Below are positions 1 to 11,223 of a stretch of DNA of 64,000 nucleotides, piece by piece. Below the pieces are notes generated by a model. The model was not told the DNA's origin. It was given only the letters and a program-made list of their open reading frames with translations, and did not search any database. Positions within the stretch are counted from its first letter, which is position 1. Each line of letters opens with the position of its first letter. Both the position numbers and the translations under genes were made by a program. This stretch comes from Malania oleifera (taxonomy: Eukaryota > Streptophyta > Magnoliopsida > Santalales > Ximeniaceae), in contig NC_080422.1 of assembly GCF_029873635.1 (NCBI RefSeq), forward strand, positions 910,001-974,000, read 5' to 3'.

Positions 1-340
1 TATAAACTGTGATCCAACTTCATTTCACGATGCGTTTTTCTTTTTCAAAATAACTTTATTTTCTACTCTTTCTTAAGATTTATACTTTGTTGAGTAACTA
101 AATGACACTATATCTCCTATCCTTCAGGTGTTTGAGAGTGCACACAAAACCGAGCCAGCTGAGTAATCCTGAAAGTCATGTGCACAATGACTATATGCAC
201 TGAGAAATATTCTCCATAGGCGCAAAATCGGCTTTAAGAACATTGGTCCTTTCACACTTCAGCTTCTGATAAGTATTTATGTTTTATTAAATATTAATTT
301 TATTAGTAAATATTTTTTTCATTCTATTATATTTCCAACA
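1..340. repeat. Direct repeat copy 1, LTR-like, about 340 bp
   Basis: This segment matches 3669-4009 along its whole length with scattered substitutions. Both copies end in TATTTCCAACA and share blocks such as CTTCTGATAAGTATTTATG. The downstream copy begins TGTAAACTG and this one TATAAACTG, so the pair has the TG...CA outline of LTRs (5' TG mutated here). No primer-binding site or polypurine tract is evident next to either copy, so orientation and class are open. The repeat starts at the first base of the window, so its left border may lie outside. Likely a non-autonomous LTR element (TRIM/LARD type), by inference. Confidence 0.55.
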
Positions 341-1424
341 ATCTTAAAAGTCGACTGCTATTATCTATTTTAGAAAGAAAAAAAAAATTGCATATACTGA
401 AATTTTTGGGGAAAAAAAAATTTGATTCCATTAAGGTTGATTTGAATTGGTGGTGTTGCTTTATATTTTGCAATAAGCACATGCATGTTTCTATTTATTT
501 ATTCAACTGTTTAAAATTTTGAATTTTGAACATTTAAATTTGAATCCGCTATATTATCTATTTGTAGATCATGAATCTAATGATATCCATAGTGTTGTTT
601 GAGATTTATTACTATATCTGAGTCAAGCATTTTTTTTTTTTTTTTTTTTTAAATTGTCACTTAAACAATTTAATTAGAAGGTTTTTTTCCTTCCCTATTA
701 TTGGTCTTGACTTGTTTATTTAAATGCGAGATGTATATGTGCATAAATGAGACAACACTATTATTTTCTATTGTTTTCCAATAGTTAACATTTTAATACT
801 TTATTCCATTTCACTATGTATATGGAAAAAAAAATTATAATCTATTTTTCCCAATTATATGATTAAGTCACGTGATTTTTGTAAGACACCTAAATTTATT
901 ATCTTTAATTGTGGGGGTTAAAGAGCTTTGATATTCTATTCATATGTGAAATAGACAATGATGCATAAATATGCAAATAAATTAATATGCTCGATAATTA
1001 TTATTAATGTTTTTGCAAAGCAAGATAGGCGCAAATGAGGCATAGTATTTGCATGAGAACAGTAGTGTGGCAATAAAGTCACCTAAATTTACAAGCCTTA
1101 AATGGCATAGGAAAATTAATTCGAGTATGATAATAATACACACAAATATGTAATTTTATAGTGGACACATAGCCATAGTATAGCCTTTGGTTAGCATACT
1201 TGTGGACTAACCTGAACTGATTGAATAGTCAAATTGGGCTATTATTAGTGTGGTCACAAAATGTGGGGTTACCTACTACTAATATGATCAAAATATGAGA
1301 ACTGAGAAACAATTGTTAATTAATGAATTCCTTAACTAAAAGACTAGCTAAAAAGCTAATAGAAAATAAACATCAAGGGGATGTGTCTTAGGTCCTCAAT
1401 ATAAACTATTAATAATAGCAACTC
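341..1424. other. AT-rich stretch, no gene seen
   Basis: No open frame with recognisable protein similarity on either strand. It contains a pure T run near 631-650 and several A/T tracts. It lies inside the 340-bp repeat pair and may be degenerate interior of that element. Confidence 0.5.
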
Positions 1425-1439
1425 ATCTTATGTGATTGG

Positions 1440-1511
1440 CGGAAAAGGATTCATATAGCCGACCCTACCTAGTGGGACTTAAGGCTTGGTTTTGTTGTTG
1501 TTGTTGTTGTT
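1440..1511 (+). mobile_element. Very short 5'-truncated RTE LINE with 15-bp target duplication
   Basis: The sequence is only the extreme 3' end of the RTE element seen at 1720-3081 (block GGATTCATATAGCCGACC, then AAGGCTTGG and a TTG repeat tail). It is flanked by identical 15-base copies of ATCTTATGTGATTGG at 1425-1439 and 1512-1526. A 3'-anchored fragment, a TTG tail and a flanking duplication are what target-primed reverse transcription leaves. The last TTGG of the left duplication could also belong to the element, so the 5' border is uncertain by a few bases. Confidence 0.85.
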
Positions 1512-1719
1512 ATCTTATGTGATTGGAGATCCCATGAATTAGGTTCAATGGGTAAAAACAAGTCATTAAGTAGTTTGGTTGGCACAATTATTTGCTTTGA
1601 TCATCCATGTGGTGTTTGAATGGTGCAACTATAACAATTGTAAGGTTGAGTTTATCTCTTAATAAATTTATATCCATTTTTAGGTCGTGCGATTAGTTAT
1701 AAATTCATATCCATTTTAA

Positions 1720-3081
1720 GGTGGAGGAAAAGCACTTTAATACCTATATAGTATATACAAAAATAAAGGAGATACTCAAAAGTGTAATAACTATCATGGA
1801 ATTAAATTTATGAGTCATACGATGAAACTATGAAAAAGGGTAGTTGAATAAAGATTAAGGTCAGAAACGAAAGTCTCAGAAAATCAATTTGGTTTTATGC
1901 CTAGGAGATCTACCACATAAGCTATTTATCTTTTAAGAAGATTAATGGAAAAGTTTAGGGAAGAGAAGAGAGACTTGCATATGATATTTATTGACCTTGA
2001 GAAAGCATATGATAGGATACCTAGGGAAGTTCTATGGTGGGTTTTAGAAAAAAAGGGTGTTGTATGTAGTAGGTTTACCAATGTTATTAAGGATATGTAC
2101 GATGGAGTAATGACTAGTGTAAGGACTATAGATAGAGAAACTAGAGATTTTCCAATCACCATAGGTGTACATCAAGGATCTACTTTGAGTCCTTATCTTT
2201 TTGCTTTAGTGATGGACCAATTGACTAAGAGTATTCAAAAGGAGGTCCCATGGTGTATGTTGTTTGCAGATGATATTGTACTAATTGACGAAACTAGGGA
2301 TAGAGTAGAGACTGAGTTAGAATTATGGAGAGAAGCTTTGGAATCTAGAGGCTTTTGGATAAATAAAAATAAGACAGAATATATGAAATGTAATTTTAGT
2401 AATGATAGAAGAAATATTCAAGACAAAGTTAAAATTGATGATGAAGAAATAAATAACACTTGTAGATTTCGATACCTTGGATCTATTATGCAAGCTGAAA
2501 TAGAAATTGAAGATGATGTAATGCATAGAGTTAAAGCAGGTTGGGTAAAATGGAGAAATGCTTCAAGTGTGCTTTGTGATCGTAGAATACCCTTAAAATT
2601 GAAAAGAAAGTTTTATAGGACAGATATAAGACCAGCTCTGCTATATGGATCAGAATGTTGGGCGACGAAGAAACATAATATCCAAAAAGTAAAAGTTGTC
2701 GAGATGAAAATGCTTAGATGGATGAGTGGCATAACATTGAAAGATAAATTAAGGAATGAACATATTCGTGGTAAGTTAGGTGTAGCTCCTATAGAAGATA
2801 AGATAAGGGAGGGACGACTAAGATGGTATGGACACTTGCAACGTAAGCCACATAGTGCACCTGTGAAAAAGAGTGACTTAATTACTGTGGGGGGGCAGTA
2901 GAAGGGGTAGGGGTAGACCTAAAATAACTTGAAAGGAAATAGTGGATAAGGATTTAATATCCTTGAAACTATTAAAAGAAATGGTCCATAATCGCATAAA
3001 TTGGCGGAAAAGGATTCATATAGCCGACCCCACCTAGTGGGACTAAGGCTTGGTTTTGTTGTTGTTGTTGTTGTTGTTGTT
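1720..3081 (+). pseudogene. RTE-clade LINE, reverse transcriptase remnant
   Basis: The readable frame at 1945-2901 (318 codons) carries reverse transcriptase blocks in order: IDLEKAYDRIPR, then GVHQGSTLSPYLF, then the catalytic LFADDIVLI, then a C-terminal region with YGSECWATK and RWYGHLQRK. These are typical of plant RTE LINEs. Upstream, the same frame can be read back to about 1720 (CNNYHGIKF, then ENQFGFMPRRST) but is broken by stop codons in the 1800s and at 1917, and by an apparent 7-base duplication near 1747-1753. The 3' end carries the conserved block at 3001-3050 and a TTG repeat tail (about 3055-3081). The endonuclease domain is missing, so the copy is 5'-truncated and dead. Confidence 0.9.
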
Positions 3082-3668
3082 TAGTTATAGTTACACACTT
3101 GATGGATTTACCTATGTGAGTGTGGAAGTAGGGCTGCTTCCTATGAAAGTTTACTAGGCTAAAACTTTCTAGAACACTTAGGAATATCCAAGTATGGTGC
3201 ATGGCCTTCTTGTACCAACCCATGGGAATTTTCTTTCTAGGGATGTTATGCGAGTAATATGTTTATAGTGTCATGCTAAAAGAATTTGGTTCAAGAATTT
3301 AATATTTACCAAGTTTTTGTAACTCATAACATGTTTTCTCTAAGTGCAATTCAAACCGAAATGTATTGTCAACCAATGCATTACATCTCGCAGCTACCCA
3401 ACACTGATATATTTTTATTTTTTAATCTTTCTTCGATTATTTTTTTTAATTTGAACCATGTCAAGGATTGTTGGTATTACCATATTAATGTTGGATGTTT
3501 AAAATTAAAAAAATATATTCTTAATAAATATTAAATAAGAATCTTTGATTTTATTTCAATTAAGTATACATTAAATTTAATACATTAGTTTTAACATTTT
3601 TAAAATATTAACTACTACTTTAACAGTTTAGTATTTATGATGCTGGAAGTTATACTTAATTTTACCTA
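3082..3668. other. No gene seen
   Basis: AT-rich sequence between the RTE element and the second 340-bp repeat. Short frames here show no recognisable domain. Confidence 0.5.
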
Positions 3669-4009
3669 TGTAAACTGTGATCCAGCTTCATTTCAAGATA
3701 CATTTTTCTTCTTCGAAATAACTTTATCTTCTTCTCTTTCTTGAGATATATATTTTATTAGGTATCTAAATGACACTATATCTCTTATTGCTCTGGTGTT
3801 TGTGAGTGCACATAAACTCGAACCAATTAAGTAATCCTAGACGTCGTGCGCGCAATGACTATATGCACCAAGAAATGTTTACCGTAGGTGCATAATCAGC
3901 TTTAAAGTCCGTGATCCTTCCACGCCTCAGCTTCTGATAAGTATTTATGTTTTATTTAATCTTAATTTTATTAGTAAATATTTTTTTTCCTTCTATTATA
4001 TTTCCAACA
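3669..4009. repeat. Direct repeat copy 2, LTR-like, about 341 bp
   Basis: Second copy of the repeat at 1-340, in the same orientation, running from TGTAAACTGTGATCC to TATTTCCAACA. The two copies bracket ~3.3 kb that includes the RTE elements. TG...CA ends support an LTR, but the flanks give no clear target duplication because the left copy starts at the window edge. Confidence 0.6.
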
Positions 4010-4236
4010 TTGTTTTAGGATTTTAGAAAATAATACCATTTCACCTATTTAATCATTGGAATCATGGCCTATTTTCATTCTTATCTCCCTATATCACATG
4101 CATAGCTATTGGACTTTCCAAGCTTCAATGACACAAACAACTAAATGATGCTGACTAAATATATATGGGAACCACATATCGGATGTTCCAAATCAAATAA
4201 ACAAAGTAGGAAAGACAAATGATCAGAAACTTGTAA

Positions 4237-4940
4237 GCATGGTCTTAAATTTCCACGAAATTGTTGAAATTTCCATCAAAATTTCTGGTTTCTAACAACC
4301 CCAAAATCAAAATGACAGTCAATTTCCATCTTACATAATGTCCATCAAAATTTCAATGAATCATCTGAAATTTATCAAAATCTCGAAATTTTAGCAAAAC
4401 TTTTTGAAATTTTAACTATAGAAGAAATTGCCTCGAAATTCAAATGAGAGATTTGGAGTGAAAGTGATATTTCTCTATTAATTTAATTTAATTTTTTTAA
4501 CTGAAACAGAAGATCATTACGAGGGCTTTTGAAATTATATAAAAATAAATAAACTTATAACAACATTTTATTTAACCATTCATGTCTAAATTATCATTAT
4601 TTGTATAATAATAAATAATATTTAAATAATTTTTGAATTTCATGTGTATTAACTGAATATGTTTAATGCACATCATCTTACAAATATGTTTGATACACAT
4701 TATATTACAACTTTTCCACCTCATACACAACATAAATGTATTTAACTTATAATATATTAGTCCAAAAACTTACATTACTATGTCAGTATATCTATTAACC
4801 ATTTCTAAAATTTCACAAAAGAATTCCGTGTTTTGCTACTAATTTCCGTTATTTTTTCAAATCAAAATCAAATTTTTTGTCGAAATTTTTGTACTTACGG
4901 AGTGTCGAAATTTGAGTCGAAGTCGAAATTTAAACCTTGC
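4237..4940. mobile_element. MITE-like element with terminal inverted repeats, 704 bp
   Basis: The left end reads GCATGGTCTTAAATTTCCAC and the reverse complement of the right end reads GCAAGGTTTAAATTTCGAC, an imperfect ~20-bp inverted repeat. TTGTAA occurs directly outside both ends (4231-4236 and 4941-4946) as a possible target duplication. The interior is AT-rich, repeats GAAATTT/AAATTTC many times, and has no coding frame. A non-autonomous DNA transposon is the best reading; the superfamily is not resolved from a 6-base duplication. Confidence 0.6.
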
Positions 4941-5304
4941 TTGTAAAAAAATGAAATTTTATGATTGTAGCCAAGCTAATGTGAGAAAGCATCTGAATCC
5001 AAAAGTGTATGTTGTATCCCTGAATATAACCAAGGTTGAAATGTGATGTAGCCAATGAACGCATTTTAAATACAAACAATTAACTCAAAAGACAAAAACT
5101 AGTTGCACACATAGCAATCGGTCAATTAGTCTCTTACCTCTTCTTAAAATCTCAAATAAGGTCGGGAGCCAAGCTCGCACTTGCTGGACAGTGAAAACAT
5201 TTGAGCTAAGATCAAGTTGAGCATAAGCCCAGGTCAAACATAGTGCTCAGCTCACAGTCATCTATGAATGAGCATGTTTGCCTTGTTGAACTTCTACTAC
5301 AAAT

Positions 5305-5800
5305 ACCAATGTTTTAAAAGTCGGAGGCATAAAGCAAGGCATTTTAACCCTCAAGGCATTGGGACATAAGCCTTTTGAGAATTTTATTTTTTGATAAAAC
5401 TATGTAAATAAATTACAACTTTTAAAATAAATAAAAAATTAATAAAAACACAAAGATAGCTATAACATTACTAAAACATGACAAGAAATAGCTATAACAT
5501 TACAAAATTCAAATCACATTCAAGATCTAAGATACAACTCTCAATTACTTCGGAAAAGTTGTAATTAGAAAAGTTGAGGTTCAAAAGTTTTAGAAATCAA
5601 TTCTATTATGACATTCCTTTTAAATAAACATGGAATTAAAATTTTCTAACTTGAGAATCATGCACTCAAATGCGTAAGCCTTAGTGTGTAATGCATTAAC
5701 CATTTTTCGGATTTGGTATTTTAGACAGAGTCTCAAGGTGTTTTAAGCATGCCTTGCCTAGAGGCAAGGCTTGATTGAGCCTTTTAGAACATTCAAGATT
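5305..5800. mobile_element. Possible foldback/MITE element
   Basis: The left end (AATGTTTTAAAAGTCGGAGG) is inverted relative to the right end, whose reverse complement reads AATGTTCTAAAAGGCTC. Near both ends there are GCAAGGC/GCCTTGCC motifs able to pair. The interior is A/T-rich and non-coding. No convincing target duplication was found, so borders are approximate. Confidence 0.4.
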
Positions 5801-6316
5801 GATAAATAAATACTACGTACGCAACTAAAAGAAAAAAGAAAATATATTAGATACAAAGAAGAGAATGTACAAAATGTGGGGGCAAGAAGTCCACCAAGTT
5901 AAAAGAAATAAGAAAACAAAAAAAAAAAAAACAATAAAACAAAAAAAAAAAAAGGAGAGAATCAAAAAACAAAATATCACAAAATAGAACTAAAAGAAAT
6001 TAACCAAGAAACCCCCTTTTTAAACCCTTTCCATCATAATTCATTGAACTCTTCAAATTTGGTAATTCCCTTTTGCCCTTCACCTTTCGACTTTTATCAC
6101 CATCCAAACGCACTTCATTTCCTCCAAAATCACTCAACTTTAAATCCATTTTATCCAAAAGAATTTGAGCTTATAACTCCTCCATCAGGATCTCCTCTAC
6201 GAGTGTGAGCAAAATTCCATCCCCACATTGTACTGTATTCACCAACACATCATTATCAAAAATAGAAACTCCCTCCAAACCTTCCACTGGTGGTGGATGA
6301 ACATAAAATAAATCCC

Positions 6317-7000
6317 CTATTTCATCACGAGAGTCAAAAACATACTCATATTGTTCTCATATCTCATCCAACAAAAACTCCCCACCACAATCAAAACGAT
6401 ACTTTCTAAATTTGAAAAATCCCCCCAGTTTGTTACCTCCTTACCTTTTCTAGTATCATTAGAACCTCCAACATTCTTCTCAATTTGAGGAACTTCCACA
6501 ACACTAAACTCTCCTTTAGAATCTCTCCTTAATACCTTTGTCAAAGATTCACTAGAATTTTCTCTCTCGTCTTCAAACATCTTCTTCATTTCAGCACCCA
6601 AACAAGTCGCCTTTCAACAAGCATAAACCTCATTACCTTCAAATTTATCAATATAAATATGACAATGAACCGATTCCTCCCGCAAACCCACTTCTTTTTC
6701 ACTCTTTTTCACACCACCTTCTAAAAACTCTACAGGACTAGACGCAGATTTATTACCACAGTCTTGAACCGAATCTGGTCTTCAAACGTCCTGAATTTCC
6801 TTCGACTCTCGATCATTTCTATTCATATTCTTAATACCTATAGGCTGAATAATGTTTCCATTAACTGAATGTTGAATAAGAATTCCATTAACAAAGGGTA
6901 TATCTTCCTCTTTCTCAAAACTAATCCAGAGAACTTTTGAAATGCTATAATATGCACAGCAGCATTTCTAATTGAGTAGCAAAACTAAAACCATCAAATT
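6317..7000 (-). pseudogene. Eroded unidentified coding stretch
   Basis: On the minus strand a reading frame can be followed over ~680 bases with only a few stops. The last part is open for 94 codons (6317-6601) and is acidic and Ser/Glu-rich (for example DERENSSESLTKVL). The upstream part includes WISFEKEEDIPFVNGILIQ. Composition and setting would fit an ORF1/gag-like region of a retroelement, but I recognise no diagnostic domain and assign no function. Confidence 0.3.
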
Positions 7001-7682
7001 GCCTCATAAATATTTCAAGCCTCCAGCAAGGCCTTTATCTCTAAAAGCACCAATTAAGAGACGATTCCATTCTAAATTCTTCACCACTCATGCAAATCCA
7101 ACCAAATATGCCACCTGGAGGCAGGAGCTATGTGCTTCAACATTGGATTGCAAGGCAGTATACTAACTAGCAGTAAACAAAAAGGGGCTCAATTTCCTTT
7201 CAACACTAGCAAAGTATGACAACAAGGGATGTGGAAAATAATGCAGAAAGACTTCCTATATAACATTTCTAGTTAGCAGGAAGTTAATTCCCATCATAGC
7301 AAAAATAATGATTCCGCGGCCAAGATTGCAGATCTTGGTCTTATACCAGTTTTCCAACAACCAAAACCCACAAGTGGTTTATTAAAAGGTGACAAAAGAC
7401 TTGCAAAAGAAAAATAAATACACAAACAAGAAAAAAGATGTTAATTCAAGGGATCAAATCTAAAGTTGAGCTTACAGGATTTTTACAATGAGGAATTCAA
7501 GTGGCTAAAAAAAATTTTGTGGCCGTCTCTTGAATGGTGTGTCAGCAATGAGTTCATTCTTGTTTTCTTGATTCCACATCGTGCACAACAGCAAATGACA
7601 AAACAAATCACATAAATAGAAGCAAGCTCATTCTAAACAAGTGACTTGTGAAAAATAAAGCAGCAGTACACCTCAAAAACTG
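7001..7682. other. No gene seen
   Basis: Only short frames without recognisable domains. I searched the minus strand here for the missing C-terminal exon of the uL11 gene (expected Gly-Ser-Lys-Asp-Pro and Ala-Asn-Met-Gly-Ile-Asp motifs) and did not find it. Confidence 0.45.
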
Positions 7683-7850
7683 CTAACACCCACCACCAAA
7701 CCTTATGTCCCACTATATGGGATAGCTATATGAATCCTTTTCTCCCATTCTGGACAATCTAGGACTACCATCAGAAAATTGAGGTACTGTCAAATCTCTA
7801 CTCACTACCTGTGTTATTCTAGGTCTACTACTCTCCCTCCTCCAAGTCTA
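7683..7850 (-). mobile_element. Diverged RTE LINE 3' fragment
   Basis: Read on the minus strand, this contains AGACCTAGAATAAC, then GAAAAGGATTCATATAGC, then ATAGTGGGACATAAGG. These line up in order with the 3' end of the RTE at 2915-3050. The tail is GGTG-like rather than clean TTG repeats, and sequence identity is visibly lower, so it is an older or different subfamily. It lies downstream of exon 3 of the uL11 gene, so it would sit in an intron of that gene. Confidence 0.65.
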
Positions 7851-8006
7851 AGAAAAATTAAAACACTATTTCTCACGGGAGCATTCTTTATTCTATGTTG
7901 CAAGTTACCACACCTAAAAAAGTGGTCGTAGCATTTTTCTTTAAAAAAGTAAAAAGACTAAAGGAAATATATCAAAATCTGGGCGTGCTTGGTGAAATGA
8001 GAGTAC

Positions 8007-8702
8007 CTGCTGCCTTAAGAAGCAAAACTGATGCGGGTGGAGTTTTCAAAATGAAAGTAAAGCTTTTATCCTGCAAGCAATTCCAATAATAATACCATCA
8101 ATTCTAATTCTAAGGCACCCAATGGAAGACCAAACTTGTCGATGCATAAGATGGGTAATCTTTAAATACAAATAACAACGCAAGGAGCAGAGAAAGAGAA
8201 TGTAAGAAAGGAAAAAACCACTCACATCGTACACCGTAATCTCGACCGGAATCACATACCCAGCCTTGTCAACAGTCCTCGCGTTGTAATCCTTACAGAA
8301 TGCCATTATATTAACACCCTTGGAACCAAGCGCCGGCCCGACTGGCGGCGCAGGAGTTGCCTTCCCTGCCTCCAGAGCCAGCTTAATCACTCCAACCACT
8401 ACAAAGCAAACGCACACACGACACAAAATCGTCAAGGCCAGCAAGTAAAGATGAAGCTAAGGTACGACTGAATGCATACCTTTCTTGGATTTCCCGCCCG
8501 GTTTAGGAGGGGCCATGGCGATAACGGTGAGAGGCCTTGGAGGTGAAGAACGTGCCAGAGAATTCGTCCTCCTAAGAAATTGGGAAGAAACATTTGGGTT
8601 CGAAGACAAGGTGAGGCATGAGGCGAGCATGGAAGAGGGGTTATTGCCATTCTTTGAGAGAAGATGAGAAAGAGTGGCGGTAAACATGGACGAAGACGCC
8701 AT
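8007..8702 (-). CDS. RPL11: Plastid ribosomal protein uL11 (L11), exons 1-3 only
   Basis: Nuclear gene for the large-subunit protein uL11 of plastid ribosomes, which contacts the 23S rRNA GTPase-associated centre. Exon 1 is 8480-8702 (ATG at 8702; 74 codons plus one base), exon 2 is 8226-8398 and exon 3 is 8007-8070. Donors are GTATGC, GTGAGT and GTACTC, all acceptors are AG, and all phases join cleanly. Residues 1 to about 60 are Ser/Leu/Arg-rich with few acidic residues, like a transit peptide. The mature part has the L11 signature region KPGGKSKK, then [19 protein letters not shown], then [16 protein letters not shown], then [19 protein letters not shown]. Coding stops after ~153 codons with an open donor; family members are usually ~220 residues, so the RNA-binding C-terminal domain is absent. 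Either a very long repeat-filled intron runs leftward or the gene has lost its 3' end. The upstream ATG at 8741 is not preferred because MASSS starts the transit-like region. Confidence 0.88.
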
Positions 8703-8958
8703 TTGAACAAAGACCAGAACGAGCTCCCCCTCGACTGACACTGGCGTCCGGATAAAATAAAACCCCTGCTACCTTGAAGGAGCCATACGATAGATGGAGG
8801 TGCACAACGTCGTCGTTTTCCCTTTGCAACAAAGAAAGAAAACAAATGGAATGACAACAATTTATATTTGGTGGTTAGTGTAAAGGCATTACATTCTGTT
8901 GTTAACTCTTCATGTGAATTTTTTTAGTTGTTTGGTACTTAAAAATAAAATTTAAAAG
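8703..8958 (-). promoter_or_regulatory. Probable uL11 5' flank
   Basis: This sequence lies upstream of the uL11 start codon. On the minus strand there is a TATA-like CAAATATAAATTG around 8850-8866, about 150 bases from the ATG, in a reasonable place for a plant core promoter. No other element is distinctive. Older repeat DNA begins at 8959. Confidence 0.3.
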
Positions 8959-9781
8959 TGTTGCAGCCAAAAATTAAACGATCTTCACGATCCTTGATAA
9001 CGACCACCTAAAAAGAGATAAATAAGTAAGGCTTGGAAGACCCGGGGTGTATTCCGGAGGATCGCTCCGATGCCTAAGTTAGGGATTGGCTTGAGAGGTT
9101 TTTTACACAATAGTAAAGTAGAGTTTAAAATGAGATACCTTAACCTCTTCTCTAAATCCCCATTTATAGTGATGGAGTTTGACCCAAGGGTGATGTGCCA
9201 TTTATTAGCAAATTATGGCGCAAGTGTGAATCATTCCGATTGTTATAATGTTGGCGTAAATTGCTCTAATCATCATAGAGCTGGCGTCAATTGCTCTGCT
9301 TGAGCAGTTGACTTAGGTAGTAATTGCCCTCATTAATGTTGGGCTCTAGTCTCCTTTGGATTTACGGTAAGTGAAATATTTGGGGTATATCAGTTGTCCC
9401 CCCTTCAGTTTCGAATTTTTGAAGCTGGCTTCCAAAGTTCGAAAGTTGTTTTTTTTTTTTTTTTGTCGAGCAGCTCTTCTTGAGGCATTTTGGGTTGCTT
9501 GTGGTTTTATGAGTCGTGCTCTTCTTTTTCGTCATTTCTGGCCTAATAAGTTGTGCTCATATTTTGGGTCGTTTCTGGGCCTCACGAGCGTTGCTCGTCA
9601 GTTGGGCCGATTCTTCTTTGCCTAATGAGTTGTGCTAATTTTTTGGGCAGTCTTCTAGCCTCACGAGCATTGCTCATCAGTTGGGCCGATTTTTCTTTGC
9701 CTAATGAGATGTGCTCATTTTTTGGGCAGTCTTCTGGCCTCATGAGCGTTGCTCATCAGTTGGGCTGATTCTTCCTTGCCT
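8959..9781 (+). repeat. LTR-like repeat, copy 1, interrupted at 9782
   Basis: Begins TGTTGCAGCCAAAAATT, and its first ~170 bases match 15337-15460 (TGTTGTAGCC..., AAAAGAGATAAAT, AGGGATTG, TTGAGAGGTTTTTTA). The second copy lacks ~50 bases present here (roughly 9026-9080). TG start and repetition suggest a retroelement LTR. The right side is cut by the TGTA-family LTR beginning at 9782. No protein coding. Confidence 0.5.
9541..9780 (+). repeat. 79-bp tandem repeat, about three copies
   Basis: The unit contains TTTGCCTAATGAGTTGTGCT, TTTTGGGCAGTCTTCTGGCC and GAGCGTTGCTCATCAGTTGG. The TTGGGC(C/T)GA block recurs at 9602, 9681 and 9760, giving a period of 79. A weaker partial copy may precede 9541. 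The array sits inside the LTR-like repeat starting at 8959. Confidence 0.85.
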
Positions 9782-11064
9782 TGTAATGACCCTCAATAAA
9801 ATATAACATTATAAATAAAGATGATCAACCCGAACCCGTGGGTAACGAGGATACCTGTCAAACACAACAGAATTCTATGCAGCAGTAAACATAAAATTCA
9901 AACATCCATCCATAAAGCATAATACCAGAGTTTTCTATAACATTATAAAATTGTACTTCTATACATCCTTATATACATCAAAATATCTCTAGGGTCAAAC
10001 ACGAAATAATTCTGACCCTAATACAAAATCTTACCCTCCTCATAGGGTAATCTCACTAGCTCATCGGCAGCCTTGACCCGCCGGTCTCTCAGGGGCTCCT
10101 GAAAAATCATTTAATATTTGGGGGTGAGACACTTCTCAGCAAGGGAAAATAAACTAAATACAGTTGTGTGGCAACATGAATATTTAAGGCACTTATACGT
10201 ATACAATACATTTCATAACTCTGTAAACATTCATCATATCATACTGGATAATCATATAATTTCATATTTGTTAATAAACCATAACATACATAAAACATCT
10301 GTTATAACTGTAATACTGAAAATATACCCAGGATGAATAGCTAGCTGGTGTCATGTATTACCCTTCATGACGGGTTGTGCAGCCCGAAGGCGGGACCTGA
10401 CAATGGCTGGCCGACCACTGCTAAATCAAATATGTCTGTAAGTACGATGAGCCCGCCACACCCTGGTCCAGACTGCCAGGTGGACGTCCACACTCTACTG
10501 AAACCACATCGACTATCCATCTTCCATCCCCTCATAGGATGGTTAGCACTAGTTTGACGTAGATATTTGATCTACAATATAGCTACGGTACCGAGCTCCT
10601 GAACTAAACTAAACTAACATCCGAGTTCTGATAACATATAGTACATGATAATATAATATTTTTCATAATTACGGCCTCGTGCCGAGCATATCATAAATAC
10701 AGTCTCGTGCCAATGTCATAAAATACGGCCACGTGCCGATAACATAAAATACGGCCTTATGCCAATAACATAAATACGGCCTCGTGCCGATAACATAATA
10801 CATGGCCTCGCACCAAAATCGTTTCAGGTATATACATTATAAAAATAAATTATCTATCATGTATTCATCAAAATCATCACAACATAACTCATCTTTTCAT
10901 GATACTTGAAAACATGCTTTACTCATAAAATCTTTCATAACAACATACATTTCACATAAAATAATATTCATGCCACACATGTGCTGTTAAAAGTCATACT
11001 TCATATTCTAAAATCGTGATTTTCTAGTGTCTCATACATACATATACATTTTAATCATCATAGC
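9782..11064 (-). mobile_element. TGTA-family LTR (copy A), 3' part
   Basis: This is the 3' portion of a minus-oriented LTR ending GGGTCATTACA (reverse complement of TGTAATGACCC at 9782). It holds the family core at 10350-10397, the GAGACACTTCTCAG block near 10127-10141 and runs of CGGCCTCGTGCCGA-like units (10670-10810). It is interrupted after 11064 by solo LTR B and continues at 13320. The junction is exact: ATAGC is present on both sides of B. Confidence 0.85.
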
Positions 11065-11223
11065 TGTAACGACCCAAATTTAAATGGAAATTTGAATAAT
11101 AAGAGAGAGGAAAATAGAAACAGAAACGGAAGGAGGCTGTAGACTTCGTTGACGACATTGCACTTTAAAAGGAAAATGAAAGGGAATGGAAACAAAATAA
11201 AATAAAGAAGGAAGCTGCCCAGC

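Noticed and set aside
1692..3090. TTAGTTATA near both ends of the large RTE as a target duplication
   Set aside because: The left copy is ~20 bases from where coding homology starts and the element's 5' border is unknown; nine AT-rich bases are weak evidence.
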